Shown: positions 26,694 through 35,652, counted from the first letter of the stretch. The stretch: DNA of 64,000 bases from Carnobacterium_A antarcticum (GCF_042658365.1 NZ_JBHSQC010000002.1); one strand, 5' to 3'. Notes: generated by a model not told the origin, from the sequence alone. Made by a program: numbers and translations.

Positions 26694-26699
26694 ATTATA
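26694..26699 (-). promoter_or_regulatory. recX-mutY promoter, extended -10
   Basis: The minus strand reads TGCTATAAT, a consensus extended -10, with no good -35 box. It lies about 33 bp before the recX start. Confidence 0.55.
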
Positions 26700-26746
26700 G
26701 CATAAAAACATCCTCTAAACAGAACAGAAGTTTGGTTTGAGAAAAC

Positions 26747-26786
26747 GTAAAAATGATGACGAGGTTCTCTTCGTCATCATTTTTAC
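26747..26786 (-). terminator. terminator of stress-protein gene
   Basis: A perfect 16-bp stem (26747-26762 with 26771-26786) is followed on the minus strand by GUUUUC. It ends the YflT-domain gene at 26797. Confidence 0.8.
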
Positions 26787-26796
26787 TGAAAATTAT

Positions 26797-27981
26797 TTAT
26801 TTTTTAAAATCATCCCGTAATGGATCAACGAAAGGTTGCCCAGTGATTGTACCACTATCAAAACGAGGCAAAGATTCAGAATCTTCAACGGCTGTTTCGC
26901 GAGCATTTTCTGTTTCAAAATCCGTTGAGTCTTTCGGTCTGCCTTGTAAAGGGTTGTCTGCTGGGTCGTACTCTTGCTTAAGAGTTTTGTTATTAGCTTT
27001 AATTGTTTCATCCTGTTCGTGAGGCTTAGTCTTTGAACCTGTTTTTTTATTTTCTTGAGCCGTTTCATCGATTTGTTTGTTTTCTTTGGTTATTTCAGGA
27101 ACTACTGTATCGACGACCCCTTCTCTATAAGAAGGATCAGCTGCTAAATTGGTGACCGGCATCGTCGTCTCCGTTGTACTAGATACTGGTTCTTCTACAA
27201 CCGTAGTTGGTTTTTCAGCCGAAATCTCATCTTCTTCTAGTGAAAACAACTTGTCATCATCCTCTTTAGTGCGTTTGCTGAGTTGTGTGTCACTATCATT
27301 GTAATGAGCACTCTCACCAGCAGGGTAAGAAGAATTCTTGACTATTCTTGTTCCGCTTCCTCCTTGACCAATCGGTGTTCCTTGTCTCGCTCGGCTAAAC
27401 CCGCCGCTGGAGTCTGAGGGTTGATTATTTTTTCTGGAAAACGTTTTCGCTTCATCTGCGGTGGACATTTGTTCGCCTAAACGACTATCTTGATCATTGT
27501 AATAAGCGCTCTCACCCCTCGGTGAAGTCGTATTTACCACTGTTTTTTTTCCACTTCCTGCTTGTCCAATTGGTTTTTCTTGTTCTACCTTGGCAAAAGC
27601 TTCAGACAAATCAACTGGCCGATCGTCTAGATTGTGCCGGGTAGGAATGTCTTTTTTTTCTTCTACTAAAATAACGTAATTCCCCATTTTGATGGCATCG
27701 TTGTAACGCAATGCCGTTTGTTTATCGATACCGTAATGTTCCAAGGCTGCTGTTTCGTCAACATCGGTAAACATTTCTTTAAATTTTTCCCAAGCTGTTT
27801 TATTTCCATCAGCGGGAACACGATCGACTTCAACAAGCGTACGATTACGAATATTTGATTGATTTTCACGACTTGTGACAATCACTATGTCGCTCACTAA
27901 ACGTCCTTCACTTAGTAACCGTTCTACTGCACCGATAGTTTCATCAACTGTCTGATATGAAGATTCTACTACTTTAGTCAT
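26797..27981 (-). CDS. YflT-domain (heat-induced stress protein) with disordered tail
   Basis: The protein has 394 residues. Residues 1-108 form a YflT/GSP17M-type domain (VVESSYQTVDETIGAVERLL, then ALEHYGIDKQTALRYNDAIKMGNYVILVEE) found in general stress proteins of Bacilli. The remaining 285 residues are polar and low in complexity and contain two repeats of about 35 residues (137-171 and 203-237) that share PIGQ-GSG, a basic stretch and GESA-YYND. No membrane segment or signal is seen. Function is unknown. It is preceded by the SDR gene and resembles the gene at 29092. Confidence 0.75.
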   Translation of the reverse strand: MTKVVESSYQTVDETIGAVERLLSEGRLVSDIVIVTSRENQSNIRNRTLVEVDRVPADGNKTAWEKFKEMFTDVDETAALEHYGIDKQTALRYNDAIKMGNYVILVEEKKDIPTRHNLDDRPVDLSEAFAKVEQEKPIGQAGSGKKTVVNTTSPRGESAYYNDQDSRLGEQMSTADEAKTFSRKNNQPSDSSGGFSRARQGTPIGQGGSGTRIVKNSSYPAGESAHYNDSDTQLSKRTKEDDDKLFSLEEDEISAEKPTTVVEEPVSSTTETTMPVTNLAADPSYREGVVDTVVPEITKENKQIDETAQENKKTGSKTKPHEQDETIKANNKTLKQEYDPADNPLQGRPKDSTDFETENARETAVEDSESLPRFDSGTITGQPFVDPLRDDFKK

Positions 27982-28022
27982 CCTTTGATCGCTCCCATCA
28001 TTTTTTTTATTTATTTATTGCC

Positions 28023-28895
28023 TTAACCGTTGACTACCACACCGCCATTTACATGAATCGTTTGACCAGTAACATAACTAGAGTCAGAGCTAGCCAAGTA
28101 GACATATGCCGGTGCTAGTTCATAAGGCTGTCCCGGACGTTCTAATGCGCCGTCTTTCCCCCAGCTTTCCAGTTTTTTTTCTGGAAAAGTAGCTGGAATC
28201 AAAGGCGTCCAAATTGGACCTGGAGCAACACTGTTGACTCTGATTTTTTTGTCGGTAACTTCTTTATTTTGTGAGAAAGAGCGCGTAAAGGAAACAATCG
28301 CTCCTTTCGTTGCCGAATAATCCAGCAAGGTCGAGCTGCCGCGGTAAGCCGTGATCGAAGACGTGTTAATGATCGAGGCTCCTTTAGGCAAATGAGGCAT
28401 CGCTGCTTTTGTCAGGTAAAACATGCCAAAAATATTGGTTCGGAAAGTTCGGTCCAATTGCTCTGCGGTGATATCTCCGATTTTTTCCTGATAATGCTGC
28501 TCACCGGCATTGTTTACCAATACATCTAACGTGCCCCACTCAGCGATAAGTTTGTCGATGACTTCTTGAGCAAAAGCTTCGTCGCCGACATCGCCTTTAT
28601 AAACTAACGCTTTTTGACCGATTTCTTGAATTCTATTTTTAGTGAATTGTGCATCTTCATCTGACTCAAAATAAACGATCGCTACATCTGCTCCTTCTTT
28701 AGCAAAAGCCAATGCTGCAGCTTGTCCGATTCCACTATCGCCTCCGGTAATCAAGGTTTTTTTTCCTTTTAATTTTCCTGCGGCTAAATAATCTGAGCTT
28801 TCTGTTTGTGGTGTTGGATTAACATTTTCACTTTCATCATCCATCAAATAATCTGCTTTAGGCTGTTGTGTCTTTACTTTTTCTTCTTCACTCAT
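28023..28895 (-). CDS. short-chain dehydrogenase/reductase, general-stress GSP39/YhdF type
   Basis: This cytoplasmic NAD(P)-dependent oxidoreductase has 290 residues. After an N-terminal extension of about 45 polar residues, the Rossmann motif TGGDSGIGQA appears, then NNAG, the catalytic Ser in INTSSITAY and YSATKGA with Tyr and Lys of YxxxK. The N-terminal extension marks the general-stress-protein 39 subgroup. The longer frame begins at a TTG; the ATG at 28895 was preferred. It lies between two YflT-domain genes, suggesting a stress island, but its substrate cannot be told. Confidence 0.88.
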   Translation of the reverse strand: MSEEEKVKTQQPKADYLMDDESENVNPTPQTESSDYLAAGKLKGKKTLITGGDSGIGQAAALAFAKEGADVAIVYFESDEDAQFTKNRIQEIGQKALVYKGDVGDEAFAQEVIDKLIAEWGTLDVLVNNAGEQHYQEKIGDITAEQLDRTFRTNIFGMFYLTKAAMPHLPKGASIINTSSITAYRGSSTLLDYSATKGAIVSFTRSFSQNKEVTDKKIRVNSVAPGPIWTPLIPATFPEKKLESWGKDGALERPGQPYELAPAYVYLASSDSSYVTGQTIHVNGGVVVNG

Positions 28896-29049
28896 GTTTA
28901 ATCCCAACTTTCTTTACCTTTATTTTCTCTCTATAGAATCATCGTAACAGATAAATAAAACGGATACAAAAAAGAACGCTTGTTAAAGTTTTGTTTTTTC
29001 TGTATTCGCTTCTTTTCAACTGCAGACTGCTCTTTGGTAAGCCTAATTT

Positions 29050-29082
29050 AAAAAAATGAGGCACGATTTTTTAATCGGCCTC
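29050..29082 (-). terminator. terminator of second YflT-domain gene
   Basis: A 10-bp stem with one mismatch (29058-29082) is followed on the minus strand by seven U (29050-29057). Confidence 0.75.
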
Positions 29083-29091
29083 AGCTTTTTA

Positions 29092-30066
29092 TTATTTGCT
29101 TTCATCATCTTTAATTGTTTTTCCACCGGCGTCTTCATATTTATTACTGTAATAAGCATCGCTTTCCGGAATGTTTTTATGAGCATCCGGATGCTGTTCT
29201 TGCTTCGGTTCCGCATTCAAGGGCGAAGTCGTTGGTTCAGTATCTTCTCCAACCACTCCAGTACTGATGTTATCTGGGTAAACATGATTTCCTTCTTCTA
29301 CTTGAACCGAATCCTCATCTCCTGTTAATTGCGGAAGAGTGTCTAGTGACTCACCGTCTTGAGTTGTTTCCTTTTCTGCTGGCGGTGTAGGATTTTTATC
29401 CGGCGAAGAAGCAACAGACGTTCCTTGTACATCTTCTCTAGCCGATTGTGCTTTTGTCGGATCGTATTGTTCTTCTTCCCCAGATACGGGTTTCATTGGT
29501 TCTTTTGTTGGCATCTTGCTGGGTTTTTCTTTATCTGTTTCTTCTGTTCCTGTCATAGCTGTTTCATGGTGGTTTTTCCCGCCAAGTCCAGGATCAGATA
29601 AAGCTTCAGTTGATCGATAATCTTTTTCTTCAGTAGAAGCCTGCTTTTCGGCAGCGCTGCCGTTCTCATTTCCATTTAAGACTTCTTCATTAACGGTTGA
29701 CAGTTGATCATTATTGGCTGGAGCAGTACTATCTAATAAAATAATCGTTTCGCGGTTCTCTAACGCTTCGCTAAAATGTTCGGCAGCATCTTCGTCTACT
29801 CCGTATTCAATTAAAGGATTCGCTCCATTTTCGGCATTGTAGTTGCCAAAACTAAACGTTTCTTTGATTTTATCCCATAACGAAACATCTTCATCTGTTT
29901 CTACTGCTTCTACTTCTACTAAAGTTAAATCTTCTAATTCATCTTCGTGTTTATCATCCGTAATGATCAGAATTTCATCCGCTACATATCCTTCATTCAA
30001 TAAACGTTCTACCGCTTTTACTGCTTCGTCTATGGATGTATAGGTTCCTTCTACTCGTCTTTCCAT
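29092..30066 (-). CDS. YflT-domain stress protein with acidic disordered tail
   Basis: The protein has 324 residues. A YflT-type domain at 1-108 (RRVEGTYTSIDEAVKAVERLL, then LIEYGVDEDAAEHFSEAL) is followed by about 215 acidic, Pro/Thr/Glu-rich residues with no predicted fold. It is a paralogue of the protein at 26797-27981, but its tail lacks the PIGQ repeats. The ATG at 30066 has GGAG 10 bp upstream; 13 further codons upstream were discarded. Function is unknown. Confidence 0.72.
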   Translation of the reverse strand: MERRVEGTYTSIDEAVKAVERLLNEGYVADEILIITDDKHEDELEDLTLVEVEAVETDEDVSLWDKIKETFSFGNYNAENGANPLIEYGVDEDAAEHFSEALENRETIILLDSTAPANNDQLSTVNEEVLNGNENGSAAEKQASTEEKDYRSTEALSDPGLGGKNHHETAMTGTEETDKEKPSKMPTKEPMKPVSGEEEQYDPTKAQSAREDVQGTSVASSPDKNPTPPAEKETTQDGESLDTLPQLTGDEDSVQVEEGNHVYPDNISTGVVGEDTEPTTSPLNAEPKQEQHPDAHKNIPESDAYYSNKYEDAGGKTIKDDESK

Positions 30067-30320
30067 TATCTTCACACTCCATTTTCCAATTTTATCGTAT
30101 TTCATTTAACCAAACAGAATAACTGTGGAAATGTTGTCTGATACTTTTGTAACTATTTACTATCCTTACTATTCATAATAGCAAAAATCAAAAAGGCAAT
30201 CAAAGAAGAACACTTCAATCAACAGTTTTCACTGTTTTTCATTTCTCCTACCGCTGACAGGAAAGAATACACTATCAGCTTTATTCGCCTAGTCTGTGTT
30301 CCACTTCTTCTTTACTTATA

Positions 30321-30363
30321 AGAGAAAAGCGGTTAAGACATTTATGCCGCTTTTCTCTTTTTT
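30321..30363 (+). terminator. orphan intrinsic terminator
   Basis: A perfect 12-bp stem (30321-30332 with 30347-30358) is followed by a U run on the plus strand. No plus-strand gene precedes it. Confidence 0.7.
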
Positions 30364-30444
30364 CATTCGCCAAATTTCAGGATTTCAGAAAAAATAAATC
30401 TATTTTATCACCGTTTTAAACCGAACTTTTTCCCCTAAATATGC

Positions 30445-30450
30445 TATACT
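30445..30450 (+). promoter_or_regulatory. deoxynucleoside kinase promoter, extended -10
   Basis: TGCTATACT provides an extended -10 about 57 bp before the GTG start. No good -35 is seen. Confidence 0.5.
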
Positions 30451-30506
30451 AATAGGTGCAAATTAACGAAGACGAGACCGGTCTTTGATAGGAGTGTGAC
30501 CGTCAA

Positions 30507-31178
30507 GTGAAAGGGGAACATAAAGCTGTGATTGTGTTAGCTGGAATGATTGGTGCTGGAAAAAGTACTTATACAAAATTAATATCTGAAGCTTTAGGAA
30601 GCGAGGCTTTCTATGAAAGTGTCGACGATAACCGGATTTTAGAAAAATTTTACGAGGATCCAAAACGCTGGGCTTTTTCCCTGCAGATCCATTTTTTAAA
30701 TAGTCGTTTCCGGAGTATCAAATCTGCTTTTCTACATGAAAATAATGTCTTGGATCGTTCCATTTACGAAGATGCTTTGTTTACGAAAATAAACCATGCA
30801 GAAGGCAATATGAGTGATGCAGAAATGGATACTTATTTGGATTTGTTAGATAATATGATGGAAGAATTAGATGGCATGCCAAAGAAATCGCCCGATTTAT
30901 TGATTTATTTACGCGGGTCCTTGGATACTGTTTTAAGCCGCATTGAAAAACGCGGTCGTGTTTTCGAGCAGATTGAAGGAAACGAAGGGTTGTTAACTTA
31001 CTACACCCATCTTCATGATCAATACGATGACTGGTTTAAAGCATACGATAAAAGCGCAACGATGGTGGTTGATATCGATACATTAGACTTAGAAAATCCT
31101 GACGATGCTGTGGAGATCATTGGACGTGTGAAAGCCCGGTTAAATGAAGTACGCTCAGAAGCTATGGTGGCTGAATAA
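30507..31178 (+). CDS. deoxynucleoside kinase (dAK/dGK family)
   Basis: This salvage kinase phosphorylates deoxyadenosine or deoxyguanosine (possibly deoxycytidine) with ATP. It has 223 residues. The P-loop GMIGAGKST occupies 13-21, the DRS motif of the family is in VLDRSIYEDALF, and the lid region is RIEKRGRVFEQ. The start is GTG with AGGAG upstream; no ATG is available before the P-loop. It converges on the next gene across a shared terminator. Confidence 0.88.
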   Translation: MKGEHKAVIVLAGMIGAGKSTYTKLISEALGSEAFYESVDDNRILEKFYEDPKRWAFSLQIHFLNSRFRSIKSAFLHENNVLDRSIYEDALFTKINHAEGNMSDAEMDTYLDLLDNMMEELDGMPKKSPDLLIYLRGSLDTVLSRIEKRGRVFEQIEGNEGLLTYYTHLHDQYDDWFKAYDKSATMVVDIDTLDLENPDDAVEIIGRVKARLNEVRSEAMVAE

Positions 31179-31182
31179 CTTT

Positions 31183-31221
31183 AAAAAGACAAAAGATGAA
31201 CATTCATCTCTTGTCTTTTTT
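31183..31221. terminator. bidirectional terminator
   Basis: A long stem (31183-31200 with 31203-31220) with U tracts on both strands separates the kinase from the converging gene and overlaps the latter's stop codon. Confidence 0.75.
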
Positions 31222-31767
31222 TGTCTTCTTATTTTGCAGCCAAACGCAACCAAACGTTTGCGAAGCAGGCAAGATAGCAGCACTTCGACCATGATTATCG
31301 TAAGCTTTAAAATAAAGTTTTCCATTTGGATCATAACCATAAGCATATACCACTACCCAATGGTTTTTATATGAACTGCCTAATAAACGTGCTGTTCCAA
31401 CTGCAACGGGCAAAGGATCAGGACGATCCAACAATTCGACTACTTTTTTATCAGGGATAAAACTCATTCTCGCATGATAATCTGGATTGTATTTCAATAC
31501 GACATTCAATCCATGCCAAAGGTCCCAAGGAAATGTACCGCGATAAGCAAAAGTTTCATCAATGACTGTTTTTAATCCGGTCAATAAAGACGTTTTAGAT
31601 ACATTAAGCCCATAAGTATGTAAGTAAACATCATGCAGCAGTACTGCACTGACATACGTTCCGCATATGCCCGGTTTTTGATTATTGATCCACGAACGGT
31701 ATTTGTTAAAGCGAGTGGGTTTTAAACCTGTCCACTTTTGAGGGTGCTGTGTGTGTTTTTCTTTCAT
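31204..31767 (-). CDS. C39-like putative cysteine-protease-fold protein
   Basis: The protein has 187 residues, with no signal peptide and no membrane segment. A papain-like triad can be proposed from sequence: C35 in GICGTYVSAVLLHD, H136 in NHWVVVYAYGYD and D157 in KAYDNHG, in the order found in C39-like peptidases. A peptidase, transglutaminase-like or inactive role are all possible, and no substrate is known. AAAGGA precedes the ATG. It lies downstream of lpdA (142 bp, with a possible terminator between) and converges on the kinase gene. Confidence 0.6.
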   Translation of the reverse strand: MKEKHTQHPQKWTGLKPTRFNKYRSWINNQKPGICGTYVSAVLLHDVYLHTYGLNVSKTSLLTGLKTVIDETFAYRGTFPWDLWHGLNVVLKYNPDYHARMSFIPDKKVVELLDRPDPLPVAVGTARLLGSSYKNHWVVVYAYGYDPNGKLYFKAYDNHGRSAAILPASQTFGCVWLQNKKTKKDKR

Positions 31768-31853
31768 TCTGATGGTTCCTTTCCGCTTACACTTTATTCA
31801 AGTTTAACATGAAATAAATAAACGCATTTTATATTTTCAGTTCAACTCAACTC

Positions 31854-31890
31854 AAAAAAACACTGACGAAAGAAAGCCATTCTTTGCCAG
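31854..31890 (-). terminator. possible lpdA terminator
   Basis: An imperfect CTG...CAG hairpin (31863-31890) is followed on the minus strand by a U7 run. The stem is weak. Confidence 0.4.
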
Positions 31891-31908
31891 CGCTAATGTT
31901 AACTCACT

Positions 31909-33309
31909 TTAAAAATGAATTGAAAATCCCATAGCCAATTCTGCAGCATCTGTCACTGTTTCAGAAAGAGTTGGATGCGCATGTACCGTACGGGCTAAGT
32001 CTTCCGCGACCATTTCCATATCAATAGCCAATGCCAATTCTGCGATTAAATCCGCTGCCCCAGCGCCCGCTACTTGTGCACCGACTATCTTTTCATCATC
32101 TGGGTGTAGAATCAGCCGAATAAAACCCGCCGGCTGGTTCAGCGATAACGCACGTCCATTTGCTTTCATAGGAAATTTACTAATCGTGTGCTTGATTTCA
32201 CTTACTTCTGCTTCTTTCAACGTCATGCCTACAGTAGCTAATTCAGGTTCTGTATAAACGGCTACCGGCATCGCTTTCGCTTGAACTTTAGCATCTCCGC
32301 CAGAAATGATCTCTGCAACTAACTTCCCTTCGTAACTAGCTTTATGCGCGAAAGCTCTTCCGGGAACCACATCTCCAATACCGTAAATTCCAGGTACTGT
32401 AGTCTTTAACTGATCGGTTACCGTTAATTTACCGCTTGCGGTTAGTTCAACACCCGCTTTTTCTAAATTCAACTGATCGGTATTCGGTTTTCGGCCAACG
32501 GTCACCAAGACATAATCTCCTTCCACGGTGCTTGGAACACCACTAGCTTCGTAACGAATTATGACTCCTGTGTCAGTCTCTTCCGAATGCGCTGCAGTTA
32601 CATTTGTAATAACGGTTACACCTTCTTCAACAAAGTTTTTTTTAACCAGCTCAACTAAATCATCATCAAAAAAAGAAATGATTTTTGGGTCTTTTTCTAA
32701 AATCGTAACTTTTGACCCAAAATTACTAAACGCTCCAGCTAATTGAGTTCCGACATACCCGCCTCCCAAAATAATCAGGTGTTTTGGGATTTCTTGAATA
32801 TTTAATCCGCCTGTCGTATCAACGACCCGTTTTCCAAACGGAATGACATATGGTTCGTTTAAAAGTTCGACCGGTTTGCTGCCCGTAGCGATCACAGCAT
32901 TTTCAAATTCGATTTCTTGTTCGCCTTCTGTCGTTGTGACGATTAAATTTTTTTGGTTTTTAAAAGAAGCCGTTCCTCGAATAATCTCGACGTTATTTTT
33001 TTTTAATAAGCCTTCTACGCCTTTCGTCAACGGTTTAATAACTTTATTGTCTTTCCATTCCTGCATTTTTTGAAAATCGATTTTAACATTGGTCGATCGT
33101 ACTCCAAAAACTTCTGAGTGAATGGCTTCATAATAGCGATTGCCTGCTGAAACTAATGCTTTTGATGGGATACATCCGACATTTAAGCAAACCCCGCCGA
33201 TATATTCTTTTTCAATAATAGTGATTTTTTGTCCTAATTGGGCTGCTCGAATAGCTGCGACATAACCTCCAGGGCCAGATCCGATGATCACCGTTTCTTT
33301 CTTTTCCAT
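31909..33309 (-). CDS. lpdA: dihydrolipoamide dehydrogenase
   Basis: This FAD flavoprotein reoxidises dihydrolipoyl groups of 2-oxoacid dehydrogenases or the glycine system with NAD+. It has 466 residues from the ATG at 33309, preferred for AAAGGA 11 bp upstream; another ATG lies 12 bp earlier. GSGPGGYVAAIRAA binds FAD, GGVCLNVGCIPSKAL holds the redox disulfide, GGGYVGTQLAGAF binds NAD and HAHPTLSE gives the His-Glu pair of the partner subunit. All active-site residues are present. No E1 or E2 gene is adjacent, so this is a stand-alone copy. Confidence 0.93.
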   Translation of the reverse strand: MEKKETVIIGSGPGGYVAAIRAAQLGQKITIIEKEYIGGVCLNVGCIPSKALVSAGNRYYEAIHSEVFGVRSTNVKIDFQKMQEWKDNKVIKPLTKGVEGLLKKNNVEIIRGTASFKNQKNLIVTTTEGEQEIEFENAVIATGSKPVELLNEPYVIPFGKRVVDTTGGLNIQEIPKHLIILGGGYVGTQLAGAFSNFGSKVTILEKDPKIISFFDDDLVELVKKNFVEEGVTVITNVTAAHSEETDTGVIIRYEASGVPSTVEGDYVLVTVGRKPNTDQLNLEKAGVELTASGKLTVTDQLKTTVPGIYGIGDVVPGRAFAHKASYEGKLVAEIISGGDAKVQAKAMPVAVYTEPELATVGMTLKEAEVSEIKHTISKFPMKANGRALSLNQPAGFIRLILHPDDEKIVGAQVAGAGAADLIAELALAIDMEMVAEDLARTVHAHPTLSETVTDAAELAMGFSIHF

Positions 33310-33374
33310 TATTGTTTTCATCCTTTCCGTTCTTACTATCGTTTAACCGAAAGCGAATTCAACACTTATTATTT

Positions 33375-33380
33375 ATTATA
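33375..33380 (-). promoter_or_regulatory. lpdA promoter -10
   Basis: A perfect minus-strand TATAAT lies about 66 bp before the start, after a T-rich tract with a poor TTGTTT -35 at 19-bp spacing. Confidence 0.45.
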
Positions 33381-33497
33381 TCGTTTTTTACAACAAAAAA
33401 AACAATTCTTTTGCTTGCCCCGGTTATCAAGCAGTTCATAGTTCAGCTCCTATCTCCAACACAGTCACTACATTAGGCAACTAGCAATCGTTTGTTT

Positions 33498-34481
33498 TCA
33501 ATTATCGTTATCATAGCTGGGTTGGTCTTTTCGCTTCAGTTTCCAAATAAGATAACTTAATTTTAAACTACTGCGCGCTACGAGATAATTCATTTGTAAT
33601 TTTTTATCGTTTAACTCACTTAATTTATAATGATATAAGTTTTTTTTGAGATCATTTACCATCCAACCGTGGCTTATCTTTTGCTCATAAGCATACATTA
33701 ATAACTCTAAATTAAAAGTCATGTATTGTTCTTTTAATTTGATCACATTGATTTCTGCCAAATCTTCACACAACTCTATCACTCGCGACAATGCAGTTAG
33801 TCCTGATAGATTTTCTTTATCTGTGATGAAAGAAGAAAAGGTAAACAGATATGGGCTCTTCACATAATGGTAATAAGGCGTAGGAGTATAGATGATTTTC
33901 TCGCTTTTTAAAAAACATTGGATACACATCAACAAATCTTCGAAAAGATAAATGGTTGGATCGAACCGCAGACTAGGAGGCTGTTTGAACAAATCCATCA
34001 AAAAGAGTTTGTTGTTCATAAACCCATATTGCTTCTTTCGGTTTAGTTCTTTTTGAAGCGCTTCTTCCCTCTGCCATTCAATAACTTGGTGCGGTCCAAT
34101 ATACTTGCTATTGCTGCCAAAGTCTTCTTCAATGTAGCCGCAAATAATAATCTCTGCTTGAGTTTTCAGCATCAGTGAAATCAAATTTTCAAACATCACC
34201 TCATCTACACGATCCATTGAACTCACAAAGCTTACATACTTTCCTTTAGCGATCAATAGTCCTGCATTATAAGCAGACGAAAGTCCATTTCTTTTTTTGT
34301 GAATGACTTTGAAACGAGAATCTGCCCTGGCAAAACGTTCGCAGATTTGCCCACTGGCGTCCGTCGATCCATCATCCACTAAAATGATTTCCAGTTTATG
34401 ATAGGTTTGGTATCTTAAATCATTCAAACATTTTACAAGATAGTTTTCCGCATTATAAACTGGAACAATAATGGATATCAT
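33498..34481 (-). CDS. family 2 glycosyltransferase-like protein, DxD lost
   Basis: The protein has 327 residues with a GT-A domain in the first 200: VPVYNAENYL (7-16), LVDDGSTDASG (34-44) and GKYVSFV (80-86). The metal-binding acidic motif, usually VDSDDW, reads VSSMDR at 86-91, so both DxD aspartates are gone. The C-terminal 120 residues are helical. It is the last gene of the exopolysaccharide operon. It may be inactive, metal-independent or a partner for another transferase; the sugar is unknown. Confidence 0.82.
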   Translation of the reverse strand: MISIIVPVYNAENYLVKCLNDLRYQTYHKLEIILVDDGSTDASGQICERFARADSRFKVIHKKRNGLSSAYNAGLLIAKGKYVSFVSSMDRVDEVMFENLISLMLKTQAEIIICGYIEEDFGSNSKYIGPHQVIEWQREEALQKELNRKKQYGFMNNKLFLMDLFKQPPSLRFDPTIYLFEDLLMCIQCFLKSEKIIYTPTPYYHYVKSPYLFTFSSFITDKENLSGLTALSRVIELCEDLAEINVIKLKEQYMTFNLELLMYAYEQKISHGWMVNDLKKNLYHYKLSELNDKKLQMNYLVARSSLKLSYLIWKLKRKDQPSYDNDN

Positions 34482-34584
34482 TCGTCTGCCTCCTTCAGTT
34501 TATTTTATGTAATCTTGCTCTGATAAAACACTAGCCATTTGATAAGACTGCAGCTTAACAAATGACTAGCTGCCAATAAACGTT

Positions 34585-35652
34585 TTACCATAAGTCGTTG
34601 TTTTTTTCTTTTACTTTTTGCGAATATAAATAACGTTTTAATTTAAAAAACAACAGATAAAGCCAGTACATCAGTTCCGTGTTATCCCAACGATACAACC
34701 CTACTAGAAACCGTGCTTCAAAAGACGAGATAGCTATGGCTTCTGCTTGCCTTTTGATTTCTTGATTATCTAAAACCCTTCGAAAAAAATTTAATTTGTC
34801 TTTTTTGGGGATAGCCTGGTCCTTTTTATATAAAAGAGCTAAACAATTGAAAATATACCGCATATACGTGCTGGCATAAACACGCAGCTGCTCTTCAGTA
34901 TTCATGTGGTAATAATAATAAAGTTGTTTTCTGGCAATATTATAGTACTGCATTTGTTGGTACAACCGTTCACAATAACGCGGTTCACTATCCAGTTCAT
35001 TTTGCTCATGGTAATGGTAATATTTATTCGGGGTAAATGTTATTCCGGTAACTTTTCTTAAATACGCTATATTGAAAAAAAGATAGTATCCTGTTATTTC
35101 TTCATTCAACAAAAGGAGTTGATTGTCTTCTATCAGGGTTCTGCGGTACATTTTATTCCAAATGTGGTGTAACTGTTTTTCCTTATCAAACTTTAAAATA
35201 GCATTGACAATGTTTTTTCTCCCCAAAAAAGTCGAATTCCAATTAGAAGACCTGCTGGTTTTTGTCTGAAGATTACTGTCATCCGTTGTAACCTCGCATA
35301 CTGCCAAATCGACCCGGTTCAATTCAGTATTGTAATACATTTCTTCAGCCATCTCTTTTTCGATCCAATCTTTTGAGTGAATAAAAAGAACCGTTTCTCC
35401 TGTAGCAGCCTTCAACCCTTTGTTCAGAAGTTCATGCAGTCCATCTTTTTCAGAATAAAGCACTTGAACTCGTGGATCATATCGACAATATTCTTCATAA
35501 AGTGTGGTGTTTTGGTTCATTGTTTTGTGATCGATTAAAATAATTTCAATTTCTTCCAACGTTTGTCCAAAAAGACTGCTCATACACCGCTGAACTTCCG
35601 CTTGTGTACTGGAAACTGGAACAATAATAGAAACACAGATAGTCTTCTTCAA
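34585..35652 (-). CDS. degenerate family 2 glycosyltransferase-like protein
   Basis: The protein has 355 residues from a TTG start with a strong GAGGAGG site 7 bp upstream. The fold is GT-A (SIIVPVSSTQ at 8-17), but key acidic motifs are altered: the VDDGS position reads IDHKT (40-44) and the LDSDDW position reads IHSKDW (91-96), losing both DxD aspartates. The C-terminal half is rich in Tyr and charged residues. It sits between the BY-kinase and another DxD-less GT2. A catalytic role is doubtful; a scaffold or acceptor-binding role is possible. Confidence 0.78.
   Translation of the reverse strand: MKKTICVSIIVPVSSTQAEVQRCMSSLFGQTLEEIEIILIDHKTMNQNTTLYEEYCRYDPRVQVLYSEKDGLHELLNKGLKAATGETVLFIHSKDWIEKEMAEEMYYNTELNRVDLAVCEVTTDDSNLQTKTSRSSNWNSTFLGRKNIVNAILKFDKEKQLHHIWNKMYRRTLIEDNQLLLLNEEITGYYLFFNIAYLRKVTGITFTPNKYYHYHEQNELDSEPRYCERLYQQMQYYNIARKQLYYYYHMNTEEQLRVYASTYMRYIFNCLALLYKKDQAIPKKDKLNFFRRVLDNQEIKRQAEAIAISSFEARFLVGLYRWDNTELMYWLYLLFFKLKRYLYSQKVKEKNNDLW

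Larger units (their letters stand above)
30067..30506. other. 440-bp intergenic region with orphan plus-strand terminator
   Basis: This divergent gap holds the upstream region of the YflT-domain gene and the promoter of the kinase. A plus-strand terminator at 30321-30363 and a smaller hairpin AACAGT/ACTGTT (30221-30236) followed by U's have no plus-strand gene upstream, so an unrecognised short transcript is possible. No coding frame is convincing. Confidence 0.5.

Noticed and set aside
27199..27571. Tandem repeat or CRISPR-like array in the YflT-domain gene
   Set aside because: The repetition is at protein level in two copies within a coding frame, with no regular short repeats or spacers.
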